A stretch of DNA of 64,000 bases from Dechloromonas sp. Dech2017 (GTDB taxonomy: Bacteria > Pseudomonadota > Gammaproteobacteria > Burkholderiales > Rhodocyclaceae). The stretch is from positions 1 through 64,000 of the forward strand of contig SSXW01000007.1 of assembly GCA_009469585.1 (NCBI GenBank), written 5' to 3'. The notes beneath the pieces were generated by a model. It had not been told where the DNA came from. It did not search any database and saw nothing but the letters and a program-made list of their open reading frames with translations. The translations under genes were made by a program, and so were the position numbers. Below, piece by piece: positions 58,066 to 64,000 of the stretch (positions within the stretch are counted from its first letter, which is position 1; every line of letters starts with the position of its first letter).

Positions 58066-58982
58066 GCCCGCTCAGCCAAATTCTCGCCGCCACCGACCTC
58101 TCCGCCCCATCCCGCCATGCCGTCGATCGCGGCTTCCGCATTGCCGCCGAAGTGCAGGCCGCCTACACCGTGCTGCATGCCATCGAGCTCGACCTGCTCG
58201 ACAGCCTGCTCGAGGTGCTCGGCGACACCTCGCCGGGCATCAAGCAGCGCCTCGAAAACGATGCCCGCGCCACCCTCGAACACCTGCTGGCCGATCCCGC
58301 CCGCAACCTCGGCCAGGCGGCCCGGCCGTTGATCGTGTCCGGCGGGCCGCTGGAAACCATTACCGCCCACGCCCAGTCCTCTGCTGCCGACTTGCTGATC
58401 CTCGGCGCCCGCGGCGAAGGCTTTCTCCGCCATGCCCTGCTCGGCTCTACGGCATCGCGGTTACTGCGCAAGGCGGGCAGTTGCCCGGTACTGGTCGTCA
58501 AGCAGCAGCCCCACGAAGCCTACCGGCGGCTGCTCATTCCGGTCGATTTCTCGCCAGCCTCGGCCGAAGCCATCGCCTTCGGGCGGATGCTCGCCCCCAC
58601 CGCGGAGATCGTGCTGCTCCACGCCTTCGAACTGCCCTTCGAAAGCCGGCTGGTCTATGCCCGCGTCGATCAGGATTTCATCGACGACCAGATCCGCCTG
58701 GCCAACCATCAGCTCAGGCAGCGCGCCTATCGACTGGCCGAAGCGGCCGGCCTGCGCAGCATCGACTATTCGGTGCTGATCATCCACGGTGACCCGTCGC
58801 AGCAAATCATCGCCCAGGAACAGGAGCAGAACTGCGACCTGATCGTCATGGGAAAGCACGGCAAGCACCTGGCCGAAGCCTTGCTGCTGGGCAGCGTCAC
58901 CAAGCACGTGCTGGCCGAATCGCAGTGTGACGTGCTGGTCATCCCCGAGCGCGACAGCGGCCTGGCGGCAGCCCCGGCCTGA
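58062..58982 (+). CDS. tandem universal stress protein
   Basis: 306 residues from GTG 58062, which overlaps the antiporter stop as GTGA. There are two Usp domains. The first (1 to about 148) has LGARGEGFLRHALLGSTASR. The second (about 155-300) has MGKHGKHLAEALLLGSVTKH, both versions of the G-x2-G-x9-G-S ATP-binding motif. Coupling to the antiporter suggests joint stress or ion regulation. AGGAG lies 12 bases upstream. Confidence 0.92.
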   Translation: MSPLSQILAATDLSAPSRHAVDRGFRIAAEVQAAYTVLHAIELDLLDSLLEVLGDTSPGIKQRLENDARATLEHLLADPARNLGQAARPLIVSGGPLETITAHAQSSAADLLILGARGEGFLRHALLGSTASRLLRKAGSCPVLVVKQQPHEAYRRLLIPVDFSPASAEAIAFGRMLAPTAEIVLLHAFELPFESRLVYARVDQDFIDDQIRLANHQLRQRAYRLAEAAGLRSIDYSVLIIHGDPSQQIIAQEQEQNCDLIVMGKHGKHLAEALLLGSVTKHVLAESQCDVLVIPERDSGLAAAPA

Positions 58983-58995
58983 GGCAGCGGCGGCC

Positions 58996-59493
58996 TCAGC
59001 CGCGGCCGTTCAGTCGGAAGAGGGCGAACGAATAGCCGACGATGCCAGCGAAGAAGAACAGCGACCAGTTGGCCATCGACAGGCCGAGGAATTCCCACTC
59101 GCGGCTGGTACAGAAACCGGTGGCGAGGAACAGCGAGGGATAGGCCATGCCCAGCCAGTCGACCAGGCGCTCGATGGCGTTCGGGTCGGTGAAGCTGCAT
59201 TCCGGCGCCAGGTGGGGGTAGGCCTGCATCCACGTCTGGTAGGCGGCGACGCCCAGGCCGAGCAGGCCGAGGCCGCCGGCCAGCGCCGACCACAGCAGGC
59301 GGCCGGCGGGCAGCGCGAAACCGAGCAGACCGACGGCGCCGATCGCCAGGTAGAGCAGGCGCTGGAAAATGCACAGCGGGCACGGCGACAGGCGAAGCAA
59401 CGCCTGCAACTCCATACCGACCGCCACCAAGCCCAGGCAGCCCAGCCCCAATGTCGCAAACCACGCCCTGACCGGCACCTTCGACCAATTCAT
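58996..59493 (-). CDS. dsbB: disulfide bond formation protein DsbB
   Basis: 165 residues from ATG 59493 (MNWSKVPVRAWFATLGLG); ATG 59514 is an alternative. Four membrane helices. The first redox pair is CPLC in RLSPCPLCIFQRLLYL. The second loop has APECSFTDP and ATGFCTSREW cysteines. It reoxidises DsbA using quinone. Convergent with the Usp gene, 13 bases apart. Confidence 0.92.
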   Translation of the reverse strand: MNWSKVPVRAWFATLGLGCLGLVAVGMELQALLRLSPCPLCIFQRLLYLAIGAVGLLGFALPAGRLLWSALAGGLGLLGLGVAAYQTWMQAYPHLAPECSFTDPNAIERLVDWLGMAYPSLFLATGFCTSREWEFLGLSMANWSLFFFAGIVGYSFALFRLNGRG

Positions 59494-59548
59494 CAAGCCA
59501 CTTCCCATGAACAAAAACAGGCCCGATTCTAAGCCATGCCGGCGCCGA

Positions 59549-59582
59549 CTTCGAAATTAGCCGCTTTTTCCGGTCGACCGCA
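59549..59582 (-). repeat. GGTCGAC/A-tract repeat, copy 15
   Basis: Minus strand: TGCGGTCGAC, CGG, AAAAAGCGGC, then TAATTTCGAAGT. Intergenic between dsbB and the RstA-like gene. Confidence 0.72.
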
Positions 59583-59647
59583 GCGCCATCCGGGCGACGC
59601 CCCGCGGCAAGGTGGACCGCCGCTCGGCGGCCAGCTAAGATGCCCGG

Positions 59648-60352
59648 ATGAATACGCGCATCCTGCTTGTCGAAGACGACGAACGCCTGGCCGAACTGAC
59701 GGCCGAATACCTGACCAAGAACGACATGGAAGTCGGCATCGAGCCGCGCGGCGACACCGCCGAGGCCCGCATCCTGAGCGAACAGCCGGACCTGGTCATT
59801 CTCGACGTGATGCTGCCCGGCAAGGACGGCTTCGAGGTCTGCCGCGCCATCCGCGGCCAGTACCGCGGCGTCATCCTGATGCTGACCGCCCGCGACGAGG
59901 ATTTCGACCAGATCCTCGGCCTCGAGATGGGGGCCGACGACTACATCGCCAAGCCGGTCCAGCCGCGCGTCCTGCTCGCCCGCATCAAGGCCCTGCTGCG
60001 CCGCCTGCCGGCCGCCGGCGAAGCCCCGGCCGGCAGTTCGGAGAACATGCAGTTCGGCCAGTTCCAGATCAGCCAGGCGACGCGCACCGCCGCCCTGGCC
60101 GGACAGAGCATCGACCTGACCACGGCCGAATTCGATCTCCTCTGGCTGCTCGCCACCCACGCCGGCAACGTGCTGTCGCGCGACGACCTGCTGCAGGAAC
60201 TGCGCGGCATCGGCTTCGACGGGCTGGACCGTTCGATCGACGCCCGCATCTCCCGCCTGCGCAAGAAACTGAACGACGACCCGGAAAACCCGACGCGCAT
60301 CAAGACCGTGCGCGGCAAGGGCTACCTGTTCAGCAAGCATGACTGGAACTGA
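59648..60352 (+). CDS. OmpR-family response regulator (RstA-like)
   Basis: 234 residues. The receiver domain has ILLVEDDERLAELTAEYL, phospho-acceptor Asp53 in LVILDVMLPGKDGF, then LMLTARDEDFDQILGLEMGA and IAKPVQPRVLLAR. The C-terminal winged helix ends RLRKKLNDDPENPTRIKTVR and GKGYLF. It overlaps the kinase gene by 14 bases. Its closest general resemblance is to RstA. Confidence 0.93.
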   Translation: MNTRILLVEDDERLAELTAEYLTKNDMEVGIEPRGDTAEARILSEQPDLVILDVMLPGKDGFEVCRAIRGQYRGVILMLTARDEDFDQILGLEMGADDYIAKPVQPRVLLARIKALLRRLPAAGEAPAGSSENMQFGQFQISQATRTAALAGQSIDLTTAEFDLLWLLATHAGNVLSRDDLLQELRGIGFDGLDRSIDARISRLRKKLNDDPENPTRIKTVRGKGYLFSKHDWN

Positions 60353-61775
60353 AACGCCGGCCGGCGAAGCGCCCAGCAAGGAACACAACCAGGGACTGGC
60401 CCGCTCGCTGTTCCGCGTCTCGCTGCCCCGCTGGCGCGGCAGCCGCTACAGCCTGTCCAAGCTGTTCTTCAATTTCTACCTGCTGGCCATGGGCTCCTTC
60501 GTCGCCATCGCCTTCACCGCCGACTTCGTCATCTCCACCGCCCAGCGCGGCATCACCGACGACTACGCCCGCCGCTTCATGCGCGGCACCATCTCGCTGA
60601 TCGAGGACGAACTGTTCCGCCACCCGCGCCGCGAATGGAAAAAACAGCTCGAAGTCATCGACAAGAAATTTTCCTATCGCCTCGACATCGTCGAACGCAT
60701 CACCCTCGACCATTCGCTGACCCCGCCCCAGGTCCTCAAGCTCGACGCCGGCGACATCGCCATCGACCACGACGGCGACATCATGTACCACCGCCTGGGC
60801 ACCAGCAGCAAGGTGCTGGTGGTCGGCCCCCTGGCCTCCAACCGCAACCCGGAACTGGTCGACCGCCTGCCGCTCGAGCTGCGCCTGCGCCTGCTGACCT
60901 GGAGCCTGATCGGCGTCATCTTCGCCATCGCGCTGTGGTTCTGGATCCGCCCCGTCTGGCGCGACCTCGAGGCGCTGCGCCAGACCGCTCGCAACCTCGG
61001 CGACGGCCACTTCGACACCCGCTCGCCGGGCGCCCGCACCCAACTCTTCGCGCCGCTGTCCGACACCATGAACAACATGGCCGAGCGCATCCAGCAACTG
61101 CTCGCCACCCACCGCGAACTGTCCTGCGGCATCTCGCACGAACTGCGCACGCCCATCGCCCGCATGCGCTTCGCCCTCGAAATGCTCGCCGAAACCGACG
61201 AAGCCGCCGAGCGCGAACGACTGTGGGCGATGATGGAAGCCGACCTCGACGAACTCGACCAGCTCATCGACACCAGCCTGACCTACGCCCGCTTCGAGCG
61301 CGAAGCCCCGGAAGCCCACTTCTCCAGCGTCAAGTTCGCCGAGTGGCTGGAAAACGAGGTCGACGCCGTCCGCCTGCTCGGCCGCCGCCTGGAGGTCACC
61401 GTCGACACCGCCAGCCTGCCGGACAACCTGCACGTCGACCTCGACCGCAAGGCCATGCCCTACGCCCTGCGCAACCTGCTGCGCAACGCCTTCAAGTACG
61501 CCGGCAAGCAGATCCGGGTCAGCGCCGAAGTCGACGGCGAAACCATCCGCATCCACGTCGACGACGACGGCATCGGCATCCCGCCCGAAGAGCGCGAGCA
61601 TGTCTTCTCCGCCTTCACCCGGCTCGACCGCTCGCGCGACCGCTCGACCGGCGGCTACGGCCTCGGCCTGGCCATCGCCCGCCGCGTCCTCGAACTGCAG
61701 GGCGGCACTGCCAACGCCGCCGCCTCGCCGCTCGGCGGCGCCCGCTTCACGCTGGCCTGGAAAGCCCGCCAATAG
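60339..61775 (+). CDS. RstB-like sensor histidine kinase
   Basis: 478 residues. TM1 about 43-66, periplasmic loop about 67-185, TM2 about 186-204, HAMP about 205-255. HisKA has His267 in CGISHELRTPIARMRF. HATPase has LRNLLRNAFKYAGK, VDDDGIGIPPEERE and GYGLGLAIARRVLEL. It should phosphorylate the upstream RstA-like regulator. Confidence 0.93.
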   Translation: MTGTETPAGEAPSKEHNQGLARSLFRVSLPRWRGSRYSLSKLFFNFYLLAMGSFVAIAFTADFVISTAQRGITDDYARRFMRGTISLIEDELFRHPRREWKKQLEVIDKKFSYRLDIVERITLDHSLTPPQVLKLDAGDIAIDHDGDIMYHRLGTSSKVLVVGPLASNRNPELVDRLPLELRLRLLTWSLIGVIFAIALWFWIRPVWRDLEALRQTARNLGDGHFDTRSPGARTQLFAPLSDTMNNMAERIQQLLATHRELSCGISHELRTPIARMRFALEMLAETDEAAERERLWAMMEADLDELDQLIDTSLTYARFEREAPEAHFSSVKFAEWLENEVDAVRLLGRRLEVTVDTASLPDNLHVDLDRKAMPYALRNLLRNAFKYAGKQIRVSAEVDGETIRIHVDDDGIGIPPEEREHVFSAFTRLDRSRDRSTGGYGLGLAIARRVLELQGGTANAAASPLGGARFTLAWKARQ

Positions 61776-61784
61776 CCGGCTGAC

Positions 61785-61803
61785 GACGTTGTTACACAAC
61801 GTC
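61785..61803. promoter_or_regulatory. palindrome downstream of the RstB-like gene
   Basis: GACGTTGT, TAC, ACAACGTC is a perfect 8-bp inverted repeat just after the kinase stop and about 130 bases before two small ORFs. It contains GTTACA, part of the E. coli RstA box. Operator versus weak terminator is undecided. Confidence 0.35.
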
Positions 61804-61930
61804 ATCAAGGATCAACACCTGTTACCTCGCGGCTACGCAGGCACAACAGACGTCATATCCCGACCTCCCTACAATGCGAGCCATGCAAGAACACGAAGCC
61901 CGCCAAGAGGATAAAAAGGAAATGGACCCC

Positions 61931-62029
61931 ATGAACATCAAGCAATTTATCGAAGCCACCCGCCAGTACCTGTTCGAACTGGCCATCCCGCAACCGGCCC
62001 TGGAAACCGCCGCCGGCAAGGACTGCTGA
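61931..62029 (+). CDS. small ORF, 32 residues
   Basis: MNIKQFIEATRQYLFELAIP, then QPALETAAGKDC. AAGGAA lies 10 bases upstream. In-frame ATGs at 61874, 61883 and 61922 are alternatives. It has a balanced, helix-like composition and its stop overlaps the next small ORF as TGATG, which supports real coupling. No family recognised. Confidence 0.4.
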   Translation: MNIKQFIEATRQYLFELAIPQPALETAAGKDC

Positions 62030-62208
62030 TGGCCTTCGCCGACAACCTGCCGATCAGCGAGGCGCTCGGCGTCTTCGTCGGCATAACCGGCTTCGACTGG
62101 CTGACCGAAGGCCAGGCCGAACCCCTCGATGCTGCCATCGCTGCCATCGCCGCCGGGGCCGTCATCGCCGTTGCCCGCCAGGTCATGAAACGGCTGCGCA
62201 AACGCTGA
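62029..62208 (+). CDS. small ORF, 59 residues, with possible hydrophobic helix
   Basis: MAFADNLPISEALGVFVGIT, then GFDWLTEGQAEPLDAAIAAI, then AAGAVIAVARQVMKRLRKR. A hydrophobic helix near 36-50 is followed by a strongly basic end, like a small membrane protein. It overlaps the previous ORF by one base and is followed by a bidirectional terminator. Function unknown. Confidence 0.45.
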   Translation: MAFADNLPISEALGVFVGITGFDWLTEGQAEPLDAAIAAIAAGAVIAVARQVMKRLRKR

Positions 62209-62255
62209 ACCGCTTTACCCTCCTCTCGAATACCCCCCGATTCGAGACCTCCCTG

Positions 62256-63077
62256 TTACCCCGCCCTCGAGGCGGGGTTTTTTTTGCTGCCGGAATTGCT
62301 CCGCTTGCAACTGGCATCGAGGTACTTGCGGACTCCGGGGACGTCGCCTTTCTCCAGTCCCAGCACATAAGTCGGACGCTTCGTGACGCCATTCAGCGAG
62401 GCACCGAAGGCTGCCCCGGCCCAATAGGTCAGGCCGTGCCAATCGGTGTCGAGCGCTTGGCAGCTGCCGTGCTTTATGACCTGGTCGTTGCCGACCAGCA
62501 GGTACCTGTCGTGCAGGTCGCCAAAATAGATGCTCAGCTTGCCGTTCAAGCTGGTCTTGAGCTCTTCGGCGGCGGCCTCGTCGTAAGCATCCTGGCGACA
62601 ATAGAGGTGCAGTCGATCAAAGGAACAGTCCTTCAGCAGCTTGCCGACCAGCTTGGCCGGCGAAACTTTCTTGTTGTCGTCGGAGGTACTCGAGCAAGCA
62701 TAAGGATCGACCAGGACAATTTCACTGCCGAGCGACGCCAGTTTGGCGAGTTTTCCCCAAAAGCCGCCGGCTTCCGGGTCAGCGGCGGTGGCGATGCTGG
62801 CGCCAGGAGAAGGAATCTGGCTCAGCCACTGCGGGTAGCGCGCAGCGCCCGATTCGGCAAAAGCGCATTGGCTGTTTTCCAGAAACAGATGCTCGAGCCT
62901 GTCGAGCCGCGCAAACAAGTCGTGCCGGAAGTAGCGCGGAAAAATCTCGTCCCGCTCGCATTGATCGAGGGCTTTCAAGACGCGACGGACCAGTCGCTCA
63001 ACTGCCTCCGGCCCCCATCGACCATCGATATCGTGCAGTTCGCGGGAAATTTCATCGTGCAGGATACGCTTCAGCAT
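62256..63077 (-). CDS. hypothetical protein with PLD-like C-terminal motif
   Basis: 273 residues. The N-terminal half is helical and charged (HDEISRELHDIDGRWGPEAV). The C-terminal half has EIVLVDPYACSS, LHLYCRQDAYDE and then FGDLHDRYLLVGNDQVIKHG. The last resembles the HDR...K/G motif of phospholipase-D-like modules such as the MIT-associated C-terminal domain, but a full HxK(x4)D pair is not present. Base composition is slightly lower in GC than neighbours. Its final codons read through the bidirectional terminator (KKNPASRAG). It may be a defence or mobile-type gene; the function is not known. Confidence 0.65.
   Translation of the reverse strand: MLKRILHDEISRELHDIDGRWGPEAVERLVRRVLKALDQCERDEIFPRYFRHDLFARLDRLEHLFLENSQCAFAESGAARYPQWLSQIPSPGASIATAADPEAGGFWGKLAKLASLGSEIVLVDPYACSSTSDDNKKVSPAKLVGKLLKDCSFDRLHLYCRQDAYDEAAAEELKTSLNGKLSIYFGDLHDRYLLVGNDQVIKHGSCQALDTDWHGLTYWAGAAFGASLNGVTKRPTYVLGLEKGDVPGVRKYLDASCKRSNSGSKKNPASRAG
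62258..62287. terminator. intrinsic terminator, overlapping the end of the PLD-like gene
   Basis: ACCCCGCC, CTCGA, GGCGGGGT followed by eight T on the plus strand. It ends the small ORFs. On the minus strand the same bases encode the last residues of the PLD-like protein. Confidence 0.85.
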
Positions 63078-63204
63078 CTATGCCCCCTGAATTTGAATGG
63101 CCTTGCCCAGGCCCATTGATCGAAGGCGGCAATTCTATCGGACGCGTCCTTTCCCCGGCCATTGTCATAGCCAGGCCGCTGCCTTGGGAACGACGGCCGA
63201 TCGC

Positions 63205-63240
63205 TGCGGTCGATGGGGAAAAATGGCCAAAATCGAAAAA
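63205..63240 (+). repeat. GGTCGAC/A-tract repeat, copy 16
   Basis: TGCGGTCGAT, GGGG, AAAAA, TGGCC, then AAAATCGAAAAA. It is intergenic, 15 bases before the sugar dehydrogenase start. Confidence 0.78.
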
Positions 63241-63254
63241 GCAACGAGGATACG

Positions 63255-64000
63255 ATGACCGATTCAGCTCTCCCGAATTTCCGACGCCTGCCGCCCTGGG
63301 CCGTGCTGCTCTGGGCCCTGCTCTGCTGCGCCGGCGCCGCGGCCCAGGAGTTTTCCAGCCAGGTCCAGCGCTTCCGGGCGGTCAGCCTAACCGAAGGCCT
63401 GGAGAATCCATGGGGTCTGGCCTTTCTGCCGGACGGCCGGATGCTGGTCAGCGAGCGCCCCGGCCGCCTGCGCCTGGTGGCTGCCGATGGCCGCCTCGAC
63501 CCGCAGCCCATCGACGGCGTGCCGCCGGTGGTCGCCGTCAACCAGGGCGGCCTGCTCGATGTCGCGGTGCACCCGGATTACGCCCGTAACGGCTGGATCT
63601 ACCTGTCTTATTCCGGGGCCGGCCCGGGCGGCTCGGGCACCGAGGTGTTGCGCGCCCGGCTCGACGGCCACGCCCTGCGCGAGGCCCAGGTGATTTTCCG
63701 CATGCAGCCGAAATCGTCGGCCAACCATCATTTCGGCTCGCGCCTGGTGTTCAACGGCAAGGGTCATCTCTACATCACCCTCGGGGAGCGGGGCGACATG
63801 GAGCGCGCTCAACGCCTCGACGACCATGCCGGCTCGGTCATCCGCGTGCACGACGACGGCCGGGTTCCCGACGACAACCCCTGGGTCGGCCGGCCCGGCG
63901 CCCGGCCGGAAAAATTCAGCCTCGGCCACCGCAACATCCAGGGCGCCGCGCTGCATCCGCAAAGCGGCGAATTGTGGGCGCACGAGCACGGCCCGCAGGG
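63255..64000 (+). CDS. PQQ-dependent sugar dehydrogenase, partial (runs off window)
   Basis: The first 248 residues are present. Signal peptide (about 15-31, ending GAAAQEF). Beta-propeller blade motifs of the soluble aldose/glucose dehydrogenase family: GLENPWGLAFLPDGRMLVSE, the catalytic-site segment SSANHHFGSRLVF, GHLYITLGERGD and KFSLGHRNIQG, with HEHGP at the edge. It oxidises aldose sugars in the periplasm with PQQ. ATG 63255 has AGGA 7 bases upstream. Confidence 0.92.
   Translation, partial: MTDSALPNFRRLPPWAVLLWALLCCAGAAAQEFSSQVQRFRAVSLTEGLENPWGLAFLPDGRMLVSERPGRLRLVAADGRLDPQPIDGVPPVVAVNQGGLLDVAVHPDYARNGWIYLSYSGAGPGGSGTEVLRARLDGHALREAQVIFRMQPKSSANHHFGSRLVFNGKGHLYITLGERGDMERAQRLDDHAGSVIRVHDDGRVPDDNPWVGRPGARPEKFSLGHRNIQGAALHPQSGELWAHEHGPQ

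Noticed and set aside
1-64000. tRNA, rRNA, CRISPR array, IS element or prophage
   Set aside because: No cloverleaf, rRNA segment, regularly spaced direct repeats, transposase or phage structural gene was seen on either strand.

Overview
The window looks like chromosome from a GC-rich betaproteobacterium, most likely a Rhodocyclales (Dechloromonas/Azonexus-like) organism. That placement is inferred from gene content (glyoxylate-shunt genes with AceK, a full Sox cluster with soxCD, three-gene transhydrogenase, rpmB-rpmG beside radC/coaBC/dut) and base composition, not from a search. No rRNA, tRNA, CRISPR array, IS transposase or integrase gene was found.

Layout. 0-4 kb: an AT-richer orphan gene for a coiled-coil protein, a DUF454 membrane protein, a LysR regulator and divergent malate synthase. 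4-9.3 kb: a Gate-domain transporter-like protein, an LrgA/LrgB pair and a PAS histidine kinase with its FixJ-type regulator. 9.3-13 kb: a conserved small protein, an ankyrin protein, a TonB-like protein, then two integron gene cassettes with recognisable attC sites but no integrase. 13-24.9 kb: CoA transferase and murI, a YefM-YoeB toxin-antitoxin pair, an RNA methyltransferase, dimeric icd and monomeric idh side by side, aceK, and pntAA-pntAB-pntB. 25-31 kb: a chemoreceptor, a YeeE permease, the acuI-acuR acrylate-type module, an SDR enzyme and an efflux outer-membrane factor. 31.8-37.7 kb: a TetR-controlled RND efflux operon followed by a DUF4345 gene and a duplicated fragment of the RND permease. 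38-47.7 kb: a thiosulfate-oxidation cluster (ArsR regulator, soxC, D, Y, Z, A, X, B, periplasmic rhodanese), divergent from a flavocytochrome c sulfide dehydrogenase pair. 47.7-51.3 kb: cytochrome c4, dut, coaBC, radC, rpmB, rpmG. 51.4-59 kb: a stress and cation-homeostasis block (HPF-like factor, BI-1 protein, Ca2+/Na+ exchanger, P-type ATPase, frameshifted CPA2 antiporter, tandem Usp). 59-64 kb: dsbB, an RstA/RstB-like two-component system, two tiny ORFs, a PLD-like protein of unknown role and the start of a PQQ sugar dehydrogenase.

Functional links. icd keeps the serine that AceK phosphorylates, so malate synthase, Icd and AceK can together set the flux split between TCA cycle and glyoxylate shunt. 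Sox proteins and flavocytochrome c form a periplasmic sulfur-oxidation unit feeding electrons to c-type cytochromes. Two TetR regulators each have a matching pair of operators, which makes their target genes clear.

The most unusual signal is not a gene. A roughly 36-bp degenerate DNA motif (TGCGGTCGAC or TGCGGTCAAC, about 3 bases, an A or T tract, GGCC-like bases, then AAAATCGAAAT) recurs at least fifteen times, about once per 4 kb. It occurs on both strands, between genes and inside conserved genes in differing reading frames. Seven of eight copies left of 25 kb point one way and seven of eight to the right point the other. Also notable are the small integrase-less cassette array, a coiled coil with histidine at one core position of seven successive heptads, a 126-bp inverted-repeat element inside the sox operon that supplies the soxY stop codon, and a hairpin that sequesters the lrgA ribosome-binding site.
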